Source of the DNA: Mesorhizobium norvegicum
GTDB taxonomy: Bacteria > Pseudomonadota > Alphaproteobacteria > Rhizobiales > Rhizobiaceae
Direction: 5' to 3'
NCBI RefSeq assembly: GCF_004919685.1
Contig: NZ_SMYZ01000054.1
Span: 62,001-126,000, forward strand
Length of the DNA: 64,000 nucleotides
The position numbers were made by a program, and so were the translations under genes. Of this stretch, positions 1-8,796 are shown piece after piece. Each line of letters opens with the position of its first letter. Positions within the stretch are counted from its first letter, which is position 1. The notes under the pieces are model-generated. The model did not search any database, was not told the origin of the DNA, and worked only from the letters and a program-made list of their open reading frames with translations.

Positions 1-932
1 TAGAGCGGCGCGTTGACAGCGTTCATCTCGGCGCTGCGGCCACGCTCGCGGCGCGTCGTCTCGACGATTTCGAACGCGGTGCGATCCGACAGCAGGCGGC
101 GCAGAGCCGCGGCATTCATCCTGTGGCCGCCGCGATAGGAACGGAAGCAGCCGATGAAGCGGGCGCCGGCCAGCGCCAGGTCGCCCATGGCGTCCAGCGT
201 CTTGTGGCGCACGAATTCGTTGGGATAGCGCAGGCCGCCCATGTTGATGACGCGGTTGTCGTCACCGATCACCAGCGAATTCTCCAGCGAGGAGCCAAGC
301 GCGTAGCCCGCAGCCCACAGCCGCTCGACATCCTTCATGAAGCCGAAGGTGCGGGCGCGGGCGATGTCGCGGCGGAAGATATCGGCATTGAGGTCAGAGG
401 CGAACAACTGACGGCCGATTGCCGGGCTTTCGAAATCGATCTCGATCTCGAAACGGGTGCCGTCATAGGGCCTGAACTCCGCCCAGGAGGCGCCATTCTC
501 GATGCGGACCGGCTTGATGACCCTGATATAGCGACGCTTGACCGAGAGCGTCTCGATGCCCGCCTGATCGATGGCTTCCACGAACGCCGTGGCGCTGCCA
601 TCGAAGATCGGAACTTCGGAACCGTCGATCTCGATGGCAACATTGTCGATGCCGAGCCCGAACAGCGCCGCCATGATGTGCTCGACCGTGGCGATGTGCT
701 CGCCGGCGGGATCACCAAGCATGGTGCACAGGTCGGTAGCGCCGACTTCCGAGACCAGGGCACGAAACTCGCGGCCCTGCTCCGCACCGTTGAAAAGCTG
801 GAAAACGATGCCGGTGTCGGCATCCGCCGGCAAAAAGCTGATGGAAACTTCCTTGCCGCTGTGGACGCCGGTGCCGGTAAGCGACGCGCGCGTCTTCAAT
901 GTCGTCTGATAGTCGTGCAAGACAATCCCCAT
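1..932 (-). CDS. lpxC: UDP-3-O-acyl-N-acetylglucosamine deacetylase, 3' end cut by window edge
   Basis: LpxC is the zinc deacetylase that commits precursor to lipid A synthesis in the cytoplasm. From the ATG at 932 the frame stays open for 310 codons to the window edge, so only the last few residues are missing. The metal-site motifs are visible: TVEHIMAAL near residue 85, and RHKTLDAMGD near residue 250, which supplies His and Asp. The N-terminal sandwich motif LTGTGVHSGK is also present. The gene follows ftsZ in the same direction, as is usual in alphaproteobacteria, but a strong hairpin at 1155-1190 separates them, so it probably has its own promoter in the 280-nt spacer. The overlapping plus-strand frame is a shadow. 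Confidence 0.95.
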   Translation of the reverse strand, partial: MGIVLHDYQTTLKTRASLTGTGVHSGKEVSISFLPADADTGIVFQLFNGAEQGREFRALVSEVGATDLCTMLGDPAGEHIATVEHIMAALFGLGIDNVAIEIDGSEVPIFDGSATAFVEAIDQAGIETLSVKRRYIRVIKPVRIENGASWAEFRPYDGTRFEIEIDFESPAIGRQLFASDLNADIFRRDIARARTFGFMKDVERLWAAGYALGSSLENSLVIGDDNRVINMGGLRYPNEFVRHKTLDAMGDLALAGARFIGCFRSYRGGHRMNAAALRRLLSDRTAFEIVETTRRERGRSAEMNAVNAPL

Positions 933-1154
933 AAGCCCGTAATGCCTAGGTCCGCTTCTCCAGCCCGAGGGCGCGGCTCTTGTGTGAATCGGCAGGCAGG
1001 GCGACTTCCCCCGAAATCCCGGCAAACCGACGATGGTAGGCAGCGAAGATAATGTCCCGTCAGGGAGACTCCAAATCACGGTTTCTTACTCTGTGTAACC
1101 GCGAACTGGAATGGGCACGACTTGGTAAGTGATTGAAATCACATCATTTAAAAC

Positions 1155-1190
1155 GTTAACAGGCAAGCGATTCCTCGCTTGCCTGTTAAC
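1155..1190 (-). terminator. Hairpin terminator after ftsZ
   Basis: A perfect 16-bp inverted repeat with arms GTTAACAGGCAAGCGA and its complement surrounds a 4-nt loop. It lies 24 nt beyond the ftsZ stop. On the minus strand it is followed by a short T-rich run, GTTTTA. It probably ends the main cluster transcript before lpxC. A separate short palindrome, GTGATT-GA-AATCAC at 1129-1142, lies between the hairpin and lpxC and could be a regulatory site of lpxC. Confidence 0.75.
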
Positions 1191-1213
1191 AAATGTTACA
1201 GTCCGTTTACCAA

Positions 1214-2896
1214 TCAGTTGGCCTGGCGGCGCAGGAACGCCGGAATCTCCAGCTGATCGTCTTCCTGAGTCGACCTCACCTGCGGTGTCAGGCGGCCCTG
1301 GTCGTCGAGCTGACCACGGCGCGGCGCGTAGAGCTGCGCGTCCTGGCTGGCGAGACGGCGCACTTCGGGCGCTGCCTGGCGCAGCTTGGGCTCGCGCGGC
1401 TGCGCCGGCTGCAGCCGTGCAGGCTCTTCTTCGCGGCGGGTCAGGCCGTTGGTCAGGCGCTTCAGCAGACCCATCGGTCCGCTGTTGTTCTCGTGGTCGA
1501 CCGGGCGGCTCTTGGCATCCACCTCGGCCTTGACGACGGGCGGAAAGTCCTCGACGCGCGGCATACGCTGCGGCGCCATGGCAACCGGCTGCGGGGCTTC
1601 GCGCAGCATCTCGCGCGGCTGCGGAGCCGGCTGCATCATCTGCTGGACCACGGGCTGCGGCATCGGCTGTGCTGGCGGCGCCTGGAAGATCTTGCTCTGC
1701 GGGCGGAAATCTTCAGCGTGAGCGACTGGAGCCGGGCGCGCCTGAGCCATGGCCGCGGCATTTGCTTCGGCCAGTTGGATGGCTTCGGCGACGGGGTCGA
1801 CCGCGCGCGGTTCATACGTGGTCTGCTGGACCGGCGCCGGGCGGCTTTCCACCGTGGCAACAGCCGGGCGGCTGACCGGCTTCGGCGGCGCCGTGCGGAT
1901 CGAGATCGGCGCAGCAGCGATTTCAGCCGCCGACTTGTCGATGCCGGTGGCAACCACCGAGACGCGGATGACACCTTCGAGTTCCTCGTCGAAGGTGGCG
2001 CCCAGGATGATGTTGGCGTCCTGGTCGACTTCCTCGCGGATACGGGTCGCCGCTTCGTCGACTTCGAACAGCGTCAGGTCGCGGCCGCCGGTGATCGAGA
2101 TCAGCAGGCCCTTGGCGCCCTTCATCGAGGTCTCGTCGAGCAGCGGGTTGGCGATCGCAGCCTCAGCGGCGGCCATCGCACGGCCCTCGCCGGAAGCCTC
2201 GCCGGTGCCCATCATCGCCTTGCCCATCTCGCGCATGACGGAACGGACGTCGGCGAAGTCGAGGTTGATCAGGCCTTCCTTGACCATCAGGTCGGTGATG
2301 CAGGCAACACCGGAATAGAGCACCTGGTCGGCCATGGCGAAGGCGTCGGCGAAGGTGGTCTTGTCATTGGCCAGCCGGAACAGGTTCTGGTTGGGGATGA
2401 CGATCAGCGTATCGACGCATTTCTGCAGTTCCTCGATGCCGAAGTCCGCCGTCTTCATGCGGCGCTGGCCTTCGAAGTGGAACGGCTTGGTGACGACGCC
2501 GACGGTGAGGATGCCCTTTTCACGGGCAGCGCGAGCAACGACGGGAGCCGCCCCAGTGCCGGTGCCGCCGCCCATACCGGCGGTGACGAAGCACATATGG
2601 GTGTTGGTCAGGTGATCGAGGATTTCGTCGATGCATTCTTCGGCGGCCGCGCGGCCGACCTCCGGCTGCGATCCGGCGCCCAGACCCTCGGTGACATGCG
2701 CGCCAAGCTGGATCAGCCGTGAGGCCTTCGACATGGTCAGCGCCTGCGCGTCGGTGTTGGCCACCACGAACTCGACGCCGCGCAAACCGGCGGTGATCAT
2801 GTTGTTGACGGCATTGCCGCCGCCGCCGCCGACACCGAACACGGTGATGCGCGGCTTAAGCTCGGTGATGTCCGGCTTTTGCAGATTGATGGTCAT
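1214..2896 (-). CDS. ftsZ: Cell division protein FtsZ
   Basis: FtsZ is the tubulin-like GTPase that polymerises into the Z-ring. The GTP-binding signature GGGTGTG is at residues 109-115. The synergy-loop stretch NLDFADVR is near residue 215. The globular domain ends near residue 320. After it comes an unusually long linker of about 220 residues, rich in Pro, Gln, Ala and Arg, and then the conserved tail DDQLEIPAFLRR that binds FtsA and other partners. At 560 residues it is far longer than the E. coli protein (383), as is typical of rhizobial FtsZ. A ribosome-binding site GGACGGAGAC precedes the ATG. It is the last gene before the hairpin terminator. Confidence 0.98.
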   Translation of the reverse strand: MTINLQKPDITELKPRITVFGVGGGGGNAVNNMITAGLRGVEFVVANTDAQALTMSKASRLIQLGAHVTEGLGAGSQPEVGRAAAEECIDEILDHLTNTHMCFVTAGMGGGTGTGAAPVVARAAREKGILTVGVVTKPFHFEGQRRMKTADFGIEELQKCVDTLIVIPNQNLFRLANDKTTFADAFAMADQVLYSGVACITDLMVKEGLINLDFADVRSVMREMGKAMMGTGEASGEGRAMAAAEAAIANPLLDETSMKGAKGLLISITGGRDLTLFEVDEAATRIREEVDQDANIILGATFDEELEGVIRVSVVATGIDKSAAEIAAAPISIRTAPPKPVSRPAVATVESRPAPVQQTTYEPRAVDPVAEAIQLAEANAAAMAQARPAPVAHAEDFRPQSKIFQAPPAQPMPQPVVQQMMQPAPQPREMLREAPQPVAMAPQRMPRVEDFPPVVKAEVDAKSRPVDHENNSGPMGLLKRLTNGLTRREEEPARLQPAQPREPKLRQAAPEVRRLASQDAQLYAPRRGQLDDQGRLTPQVRSTQEDDQLEIPAFLRRQAN

Positions 2897-2963
2897 TGTC
2901 TCCGTCCTTTGCCTTTCACGCCGCTTCGCCGCCGCGGCCGCCTATGGGGCTGTCCCCGTCAAT

Positions 2964-4271
2964 TTAGAAACTGTCTCTCAACCACTGACTCATGCGATGC
3001 AGTTTTCCGCCCGTCCCGGTCATTCTGAGACCGGAAATTCCTTTCGCCGGATGGCTTTCGAAACTCGCCATCTGCGGATAGATCAGAAGCCCCACCGCGG
3101 CCGAGAAGGCCGGCCCCTTCGCCGCTTCCGGCAGGCCGGCCACGCCGAGCGGTCGGCCGATGCGCACGTTGCGTCCCAGGATACGGCGCGCCGCTTCCGG
3201 CAGGCCGGCAAGCTGGCTGGCGCCGCCGGTAAGCACGACACGCTTGCCCACCGCATTGCCGTAGCCGGACTTGTTGAGCCGGTCGCGCAGCAGTTCGAGC
3301 GTCTCGTCGATGCGAGCGCGCACGATGCGCGTCATCACCGAGCGCGGGATCTGTAAAGGCACATCGCCATCGTCGCCGATCGGCTGGATCGAAACCAGGT
3401 CGCGGTCGTCGGCGCTGCCCGGCAGCGCCGAGCCATGCATCACCTTCAGCCGTTCGGCAGCATCGAGCGAGGTCGACAGCCCCTTGGCCATGTCCAGCGT
3501 GACATGATTGCCGCCGATGGCGATGGCGTCGCCATGGACGAACTTGCCTTCCGAAAACACCGAGATCGTCGTCGTGCCGCCGCCCATGTCGATGCAGGCC
3601 GCGCCCATTTCCAGTTCGTCGTCGACCAGGGCCGCCAACCCGCTGGCATAGGGCGTCGCCACCATGCGCTCGACCGACAGATGCGAACGATTGATGGAAA
3701 GCTCCAGATTGCGCATCGGAGCGGCGTCGCCGGTCAGCACATGCATGTCGACGCCGAGTGCGTCGCCGACCATGCCGCGCGGATCACGCACGCCGCGTTC
3801 CGCATCCAGCGAGAAGCCGACGGGAAGCGAATGGATCACCTCGCGCTCGGCCTTCAGCGCCTGCTTGGCGCCGGCGCCGAGAACGCGCTTGATGTCGGCC
3901 TCGTCGGCCTCATGGCCGCCAAGGTTGATGGTGGCGGAGAAGGCTTCGCTCTTCAGCCGGCCGGCGGTCATGTTGACGATCAGCGAATCGACCGTCAGCC
4001 CGGCCATGCGCTCGGCCGCGTCGACGGCGAGACGGATGGCATGCTCGGCGCGGTCGAGATCGACAATGACACCCGACTTCACGCCTTGCGATTTCTGATG
4101 GCCGATGCCGATCACCTGGATCCGGTGCGAGCGGCCGCGCAGCAGCTTGCCGTCATCGTTCGGCTTCAGCTTGGCCACCATGCAGCAGACCTTGCTCGAA
4201 CCGACATCCAGCACCGTCAGGGTGCCGGACCGGCGCGACGAGGCATCGCCTTGACCGCCAAGCCAGCTCAT
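2964..4271 (-). CDS. ftsA: Cell division protein FtsA
   Basis: FtsA is the actin-like ATPase that tethers FtsZ to the membrane. The N-terminal phosphate-binding stretch TVLDVGSSKVCC (about residues 19-30) and the second one CIDMGGGTTTISVF are both clear. The C-terminus ends in a short amphipathic segment, HRMSQWLRDSF, the expected membrane-targeting helix. The length of 435 residues fits the family. The start overlaps the ftsQ stop by 4 bp (ATGA), implying coupled translation. A 67-nt spacer separates it from ftsZ. Confidence 0.97.
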   Translation of the reverse strand: MSWLGGQGDASSRRSGTLTVLDVGSSKVCCMVAKLKPNDDGKLLRGRSHRIQVIGIGHQKSQGVKSGVIVDLDRAEHAIRLAVDAAERMAGLTVDSLIVNMTAGRLKSEAFSATINLGGHEADEADIKRVLGAGAKQALKAEREVIHSLPVGFSLDAERGVRDPRGMVGDALGVDMHVLTGDAAPMRNLELSINRSHLSVERMVATPYASGLAALVDDELEMGAACIDMGGGTTTISVFSEGKFVHGDAIAIGGNHVTLDMAKGLSTSLDAAERLKVMHGSALPGSADDRDLVSIQPIGDDGDVPLQIPRSVMTRIVRARIDETLELLRDRLNKSGYGNAVGKRVVLTGGASQLAGLPEAARRILGRNVRIGRPLGVAGLPEAAKGPAFSAAVGLLIYPQMASFESHPAKGISGLRMTGTGGKLHRMSQWLRDSF

Positions 4272-5209
4272 ATCTTCGTCTCCGGCTTGCGCTTCAGGCT
4301 CTTGGGTTTTTCGTTGAGCGCGGCTTCGCGCTGCGTTGCCGCCTCGGGCGTCAACTGCACGACCAGCCGGTCGGTCAGGCGCATGTCGACGGCGGCGATG
4401 TCGCGCGACAACAGCCCCTTGTCCTGGTCCATCTTGACGAGTTCGGCGAGCGCCTGATCCTCGCCATCCTCGGGAAGCTTGACGGTGATGCCATTGTCCA
4501 GCTTCAGGTCCCAGCGCCGTTCGCCGACGCGGATATAGCCTTTGATCCGGGTCGCGAGCTCAGGATACTTTTCGATCTTGGCAATGAAGTCGGGCGCGCT
4601 CGCCGGCGCGCCGGTGCCGATCAGCAGCGGCAGCAGCACCTGCTTGCCGCCCGAGAACGGCGCGATCACGGCGCCATCCTTCTCGATGACGGACAGCTCG
4701 TCGCCCTGCTGCCAGAGCGCGAAGGCCTCGCGCTCTTCGACGTGCACTTCCAGCGTGTGCGGATAGACCTTGCGCACCGCGGCAACCTCGATCCACGGCA
4801 GGCCGGAGATGCGCTCGCGCGCCGCCTCGGCGTCAAAGCCGATCAGCGACGTCCAGCCGTCGAGTTCGAGCCTGTCGAGAATATCGATCTCCGAGGTCTG
4901 GCGATTGCCGACCACCTTGACCTGATCGACGGCAAAGCCGGTGCGGGCGGTGATGCTCTGCACGATGCCGTCGACATGACCGCCGAGATAGGCGCCATAG
5001 GCGCTGCTCGAGGCAATCAGCACGGCCGACATCATGGCCGCGGAAAAGCGCGGCGCCTGGAATTCCCCGACGCCGAGGCGCGCCAGAATGCGCACAGGGC
5101 GACGCAGCATGCGCGGCAGCACGAAATGGCCTGATGACAACGGCAGGCCGAACGGCGCCGGCCCGGCCGCGCCCCTCTCCTTACCTTGTCCCCATTTCAA
5201 CGCAGACAC
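4268..5209 (-). CDS. ftsQ: Cell division protein FtsQ (GTG start preferred)
   Basis: FtsQ is the bitopic divisome protein that links early and late division proteins. A cytoplasmic N-terminus is followed by one membrane segment near residues 55-75 (SAVLIASSSAYGAYLGG). A POTRA domain starts at about residue 85 (FAVDQVKVVGNRQTSEIDIL), followed by the periplasmic beta domain. The frame opens at an ATG at 5230, but a GTG at 5209 has an ideal GGAGG seven bases upstream inside the ddl end, so I prefer it (313 residues). Either start overlaps the ddl stop, indicating coupling. Confidence 0.93.
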   Translation of the reverse strand: MSALKWGQGKERGAAGPAPFGLPLSSGHFVLPRMLRRPVRILARLGVGEFQAPRFSAAMMSAVLIASSSAYGAYLGGHVDGIVQSITARTGFAVDQVKVVGNRQTSEIDILDRLELDGWTSLIGFDAEAARERISGLPWIEVAAVRKVYPHTLEVHVEEREAFALWQQGDELSVIEKDGAVIAPFSGGKQVLLPLLIGTGAPASAPDFIAKIEKYPELATRIKGYIRVGERRWDLKLDNGITVKLPEDGEDQALAELVKMDQDKGLLSRDIAAVDMRLTDRLVVQLTPEAATQREAALNEKPKSLKRKPETKI

Positions 5210-6123
5210 GAAGCGTCCTCCACCATCCAACTCAACAAATCGCCAAACGAGTGCCCGGCCTGGGCGGCGATTTCAGGCACCAAGGACGTCGGCGTCATAC
5301 CCGGCTGGGTGTTGACCTCGAGCCACACAATCTCGCCGTTTTCGGAATGCCGATCGTCATAACGGAAGTCCGACCGGGAAACGCCCCGACAGCCGATCGC
5401 TTGGTGAGCCTTGAGCGCCAGTGTTTGTATTTTTTGGTAAATATTCGGTGAAACTTTTGCGGGGCATTCGTGCTTTGATCCCCCGGCGACATATTTTGAA
5501 TCATAGTCGTAGAAGGAATGACCCGTCGGGATGATCTCGCAGACCCCCAGCGCCACATCGCCCATCACCGCGCAGGTCAGCTCGCGGCCGTGGATGTAGC
5601 GCTCGACCATGACGGTATCGCCATATTTCCATTCGGACGAGCCAAGGACCTGCGGCGGATGCGACTGGCCTTCATGCACGATGACGACGCCGAAGCTCGA
5701 GCCCTCATTGACCGGCTTGACCACATAGGGCGGCTTCATCGGATGTTTGTTCTGGATGGCGAAGCGGCTGGCGACCTTCGATTCGGCAACCGGGACGCCG
5801 ACCGATTTGGCAACCCGCTTGGCCTGCTCCTTGTTCATGGCCAAAGCCGAGGCGAGCACGCCGGAATGGGTGTAGGGAATGCCGAGATATTCGAGGATGC
5901 CCTGGATGGTGCCATCCTCGCCAAACGGGCCGTGCAGCGCGTTGAAGGCGGCATCGGGCTTGAGTTCGGCAAGCACGGAGCCCACATCGCGCCCGACATC
6001 GACGCGCGTAACCTGGTAGCCTTCCTTCTCGAGCTCATCGGCACAAGCCTTTCCCGAGGACAGAGACACGGGCCGCTCGGACGAAAACCCACCCAGCAGG
6101 ACGGCCACATGCTTGTTTTTCAT
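5197..6123 (-). CDS. ddl: D-alanine--D-alanine ligase
   Basis: This ATP-grasp enzyme joins two D-Ala for the end of the peptidoglycan stem peptide. It starts MKNKHVAVLLGGFSSERPVS, the classical N-terminal lobe. It carries the loop PVNEGSSFGV, and the metal and substrate motif EVNTQPGMTPTSLVPE near the end. An upstream in-frame ATG at 6153 would add ten residues with no family support. The chosen ATG has a purine-rich GAGAGGGG upstream. About 308 residues is normal length. A 304-nt spacer precedes it, unusual in this tight cluster, so a promoter may lie there. Confidence 0.96.
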   Translation of the reverse strand: MKNKHVAVLLGGFSSERPVSLSSGKACADELEKEGYQVTRVDVGRDVGSVLAELKPDAAFNALHGPFGEDGTIQGILEYLGIPYTHSGVLASALAMNKEQAKRVAKSVGVPVAESKVASRFAIQNKHPMKPPYVVKPVNEGSSFGVVIVHEGQSHPPQVLGSSEWKYGDTVMVERYIHGRELTCAVMGDVALGVCEIIPTGHSFYDYDSKYVAGGSKHECPAKVSPNIYQKIQTLALKAHQAIGCRGVSRSDFRYDDRHSENGEIVWLEVNTQPGMTPTSLVPEIAAQAGHSFGDLLSWMVEDASCLR

Positions 6124-6427
6124 TCCCCGGCATCCCCTCTCGCAGCGGACCAAAAACCAAGATTTTCCGCAACATTGAGTCCGAGTCTCCCGGCAGGTTG
6201 CCCCCCCCAGACGGAAAACGCTGAAAACGCGTCGAACGACTCAAATCAGGAAACGCTTTTGAGCAGAGAATCAGAGAGTTGATTCACTGGCAAGTGCTTA
6301 CGATTCCGAGAGATTCACTTTCTGAGAAAATGGATGCGAAAAGCGTGTCGTTGAGTCTTCGGAGCAACGGTTGGGGACCGTTTCGGCCTCGTTGAAGTTC
6401 ATGCATCACATGAACTTCGCTAGCGGG
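6124..6427. other. Spacer between murB and ddl
   Basis: This 304-nt stretch has no credible gene. It is richer in A+T than the flanking genes around 6240-6350, consistent with a promoter for the ddl-ftsQ-ftsA-ftsZ part of the cluster, though I could not fix -35/-10 boxes. A perfect 10-bp inverted repeat, GAAGTTCATG and its complement around CATCA (6394-6418), lies just beyond the murB stop. It could terminate or attenuate the upstream transcript, but it lacks a T-run. Confidence 0.5.
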
Positions 6428-7393
6428 CTAAAGAAGCTGTCCGAGAAACTCCTGAACGGCATGCCCCGGCCGGAAATTGCCGATGCGCTTGATTTCCCAT
6501 TGCAGCCGGATGCCCGAATTCTCCAGCACCCGCGTGCGCACCGTCTCGCCGAGATATTCAAGGTCGTAGCCGGTCGCGGTTCCCGTGTTGATCATGAAAT
6601 TGCAATGCATCGGCGACATCTGCGCGCCGCCGATCATCAGGCCGCGGCAACCCGCCTTGTCGATCTCCTTCCAGGCCGATGTGCCTTCAGGATTCTTGAA
6701 GGTCGAGCCGCCGGTCTTCTCGCGGATCGGCTGCACGGTCTCACGGTGGTTCTGCACGGCCTCCATCGCCGCCTTGATCGCCACCCTGTCCTCGGCAAAG
6801 CCTTCGAACACGGCCGAGGTGAAGATCAGCCCGGCAGGTGCCGTCGAATGGCGATAGGCGTAGCCCATATCGGCATTGCTCAGCGTTTGCACATTGCCCT
6901 TGCGGTCGAGCGCGCGCACTTCGACGACGCGCTCGCGCGTCTCGACGCCATTGGCACCTGCATTCATCCTCAGTGCACCGCCGACGGCGCCCGGAATGCC
7001 GTGGTAGAAATGGAAACCGCCAATGCCGGCCTCGAGCGCCACCGCGGCAACGCGCTTGTCGGGTGTCGCAGCCCCCGCTTTGATCGTTGTCGGGCCAATC
7101 ACCTCGGCCTCGCCAAAGCCTTTGGCCGAAAGCCGGATGACAAAGCCCGGAATGCCGCCGTCACGGACCAGAAGGTTGGAGCCGACGCCGACGATGGTCA
7201 GCGGTATGTCCTCCGGAACGGCTTTGAGGAACGCCGCAAGATCCTCCTCGTCGGCCGGCTGGAACAGCGCTTCAGCCAGGCCACCGGCGCGGAACCAGGT
7301 GATCTTGTCCATCTCGGCATTCGGCGTCAGGCGGCCGCGCAGGCCGGCAAGCCGGTCGCCAAGTCTGTCGATCAGGGCCTGGCCGTGCATCAT
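6428..7393 (-). CDS. murB: UDP-N-acetylenolpyruvoylglucosamine reductase
   Basis: MurB is the FAD/NADPH reductase that turns enolpyruvyl-UDP-GlcNAc into UDP-MurNAc. FAD-binding motifs are visible: IVGVGSNLLVRDGGIPG near residue 65 and GIPGAVGGALRMNAGANG near residue 130. The GSTFKNPEG loop carries the catalytic serine. I chose the ATG at 7393 because it overlaps the murC stop as ATGA. The frame reads further upstream only inside murC. The length is 321 residues. Confidence 0.96.
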   Translation of the reverse strand: MMHGQALIDRLGDRLAGLRGRLTPNAEMDKITWFRAGGLAEALFQPADEEDLAAFLKAVPEDIPLTIVGVGSNLLVRDGGIPGFVIRLSAKGFGEAEVIGPTTIKAGAATPDKRVAAVALEAGIGGFHFYHGIPGAVGGALRMNAGANGVETRERVVEVRALDRKGNVQTLSNADMGYAYRHSTAPAGLIFTSAVFEGFAEDRVAIKAAMEAVQNHRETVQPIREKTGGSTFKNPEGTSAWKEIDKAGCRGLMIGGAQMSPMHCNFMINTGTATGYDLEYLGETVRTRVLENSGIRLQWEIKRIGNFRPGHAVQEFLGQLL

Positions 7394-8796
7394 GAGACGG
7401 TCCCGCCAAGCTCCTTGGGCAACGCATAGGCCCATTGGGTGATGTTGCCGGCGCCGAGGAAGACGACGAAGTCGCCGGGCTTGGCCAGATCGCGGATGAT
7501 GGGCGCAATCGCCGCCGGACCCTCGATGTAGCGCGCGTCGCGATGGCCGCCGGCGCGGATGCGCGACACCAGCGCGTCCGAGCTGACGCCGTCGATCGGC
7601 TCCTCGCCGGCCGCGTAGACCGGCGCCACCATCACCGTGTCGGCGTCGTTGAAGCAGGCGGAAAACTCGTTGAACAGATCATGCAGACGGGTGAAGCGAT
7701 GCGGCTGGGCAATGGCGATGACGCGGCCCTTGGTGGCGCTGCGCGCCGCCTTCAGCACCGCCGAGATCTCAACCGGATGGTGGCCGTAATCGTCGAATAT
7801 TTCGACGCCGTTCCACGAACCGGTGTGGGTGAAGCGGCGCTTGACGCCGGCGAAGGACGACAGGCCCTTCTTGATCGCCTCGGCCGACAGGCCGAGCTCA
7901 TGCGCGACCGCGATCGCGGCGGTCGCGTTGGAGACGTTGTGACGGCCGGGCATCGGCAGGCGCAGGCCTGATATCGTCGTCTGGCCGCCGGTCTTGCGGT
8001 CACGGATCACCACGTCGAATTCAGAAGTCGCGCCCACCATGCGATGGTTGGTGAAGCGCACATCGGCCTGCGCGTTCTCGCCATAGGTGACGACGCGGCG
8101 ATCCTCGATGCGGCTGACAAGCGCCTGCACCTCGGGATGATCGGTGCACATCACCCCGAAACCATAGAACGGCACGTTCTCGACGAACTGGCGAAACGCC
8201 TCGCGCACCTTGTCGAAACTGCCATAGTGATCGAGATGCTCGGGATCGATGTTGGTGACGACGGCGATCTCGGCCGGCAGCTTCAGGAACGTGCCGTCGC
8301 TCTCGTCGGCCTCGACCACCATCCATTCGCCGTCGCCCATGCGCGCATTGGTGCCATAGGCATTGATGATGCCGCCATTGATGACAGTCGGATCGAGCCC
8401 GCCGGCATCGAGCAAGGTCGCCACCATCGAGGTCGTGGTCGTCTTGCCATGCGTGCCGCCGATCGCCACTGCCTGGCGAAAGCGCATCAGCTCGGCCAGC
8501 ATTTCGGCACGACGCACGATCGGCAGCAGCTTTTCGCGCGCCGCCTTGAGCTCCGGGTTGGATTTCTTGATCGCCGTCGAGACGACGACAACCTCGGCAT
8601 CGCCGAGATTTTCGGCCTTGTGGCCGACGAAGCATTCGATGCCCTTGTCGCGCAGCCGCTGCACATTGGCGCTTTCGGCCTGGTCGGACCCTTGCACCTT
8701 GTAGCCGAGATTGTGCAGCACTTCGGCAATGCCGCTCATGCCGATGCCGCCAATGCCGATGAAATGCACAAGGCCGATGGTCTGCGGCATCTTCAT
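7390..8796 (-). CDS. murC: UDP-N-acetylmuramate--L-alanine ligase
   Basis: MurC adds L-Ala to UDP-MurNAc, the first amino-acid ligation of peptidoglycan precursor synthesis. The N-terminal Rossmann loop HFIGIGGIGMSGIA starts at residue 11. The Mur ligase P-loop GGTHGKTTTTSMVA is near residue 113. VVEADESDGTFLKL and the DDYGHHPVEI motif typical of MurC follow. The 468-residue length is normal. Four-base overlaps with murG upstream and murB downstream tie all three genes into one translational unit. Confidence 0.97.
   Translation of the reverse strand: MKMPQTIGLVHFIGIGGIGMSGIAEVLHNLGYKVQGSDQAESANVQRLRDKGIECFVGHKAENLGDAEVVVVSTAIKKSNPELKAAREKLLPIVRRAEMLAELMRFRQAVAIGGTHGKTTTTSMVATLLDAGGLDPTVINGGIINAYGTNARMGDGEWMVVEADESDGTFLKLPAEIAVVTNIDPEHLDHYGSFDKVREAFRQFVENVPFYGFGVMCTDHPEVQALVSRIEDRRVVTYGENAQADVRFTNHRMVGATSEFDVVIRDRKTGGQTTISGLRLPMPGRHNVSNATAAIAVAHELGLSAEAIKKGLSSFAGVKRRFTHTGSWNGVEIFDDYGHHPVEISAVLKAARSATKGRVIAIAQPHRFTRLHDLFNEFSACFNDADTVMVAPVYAAGEEPIDGVSSDALVSRIRAGGHRDARYIEGPAAIAPIIRDLAKPGDFVVFLGAGNITQWAYALPKELGGTVS

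Noticed and set aside
123..1052. Plus-strand frame of 309 codons at the left end
   Set aside because: It is the antisense shadow of lpxC, whose motifs are clear on the minus strand.
1193..2722. Plus-strand frame of 509 codons across ftsZ
   Set aside because: It is an antisense shadow of a highly conserved gene. Long antisense frames are expected at this GC content.
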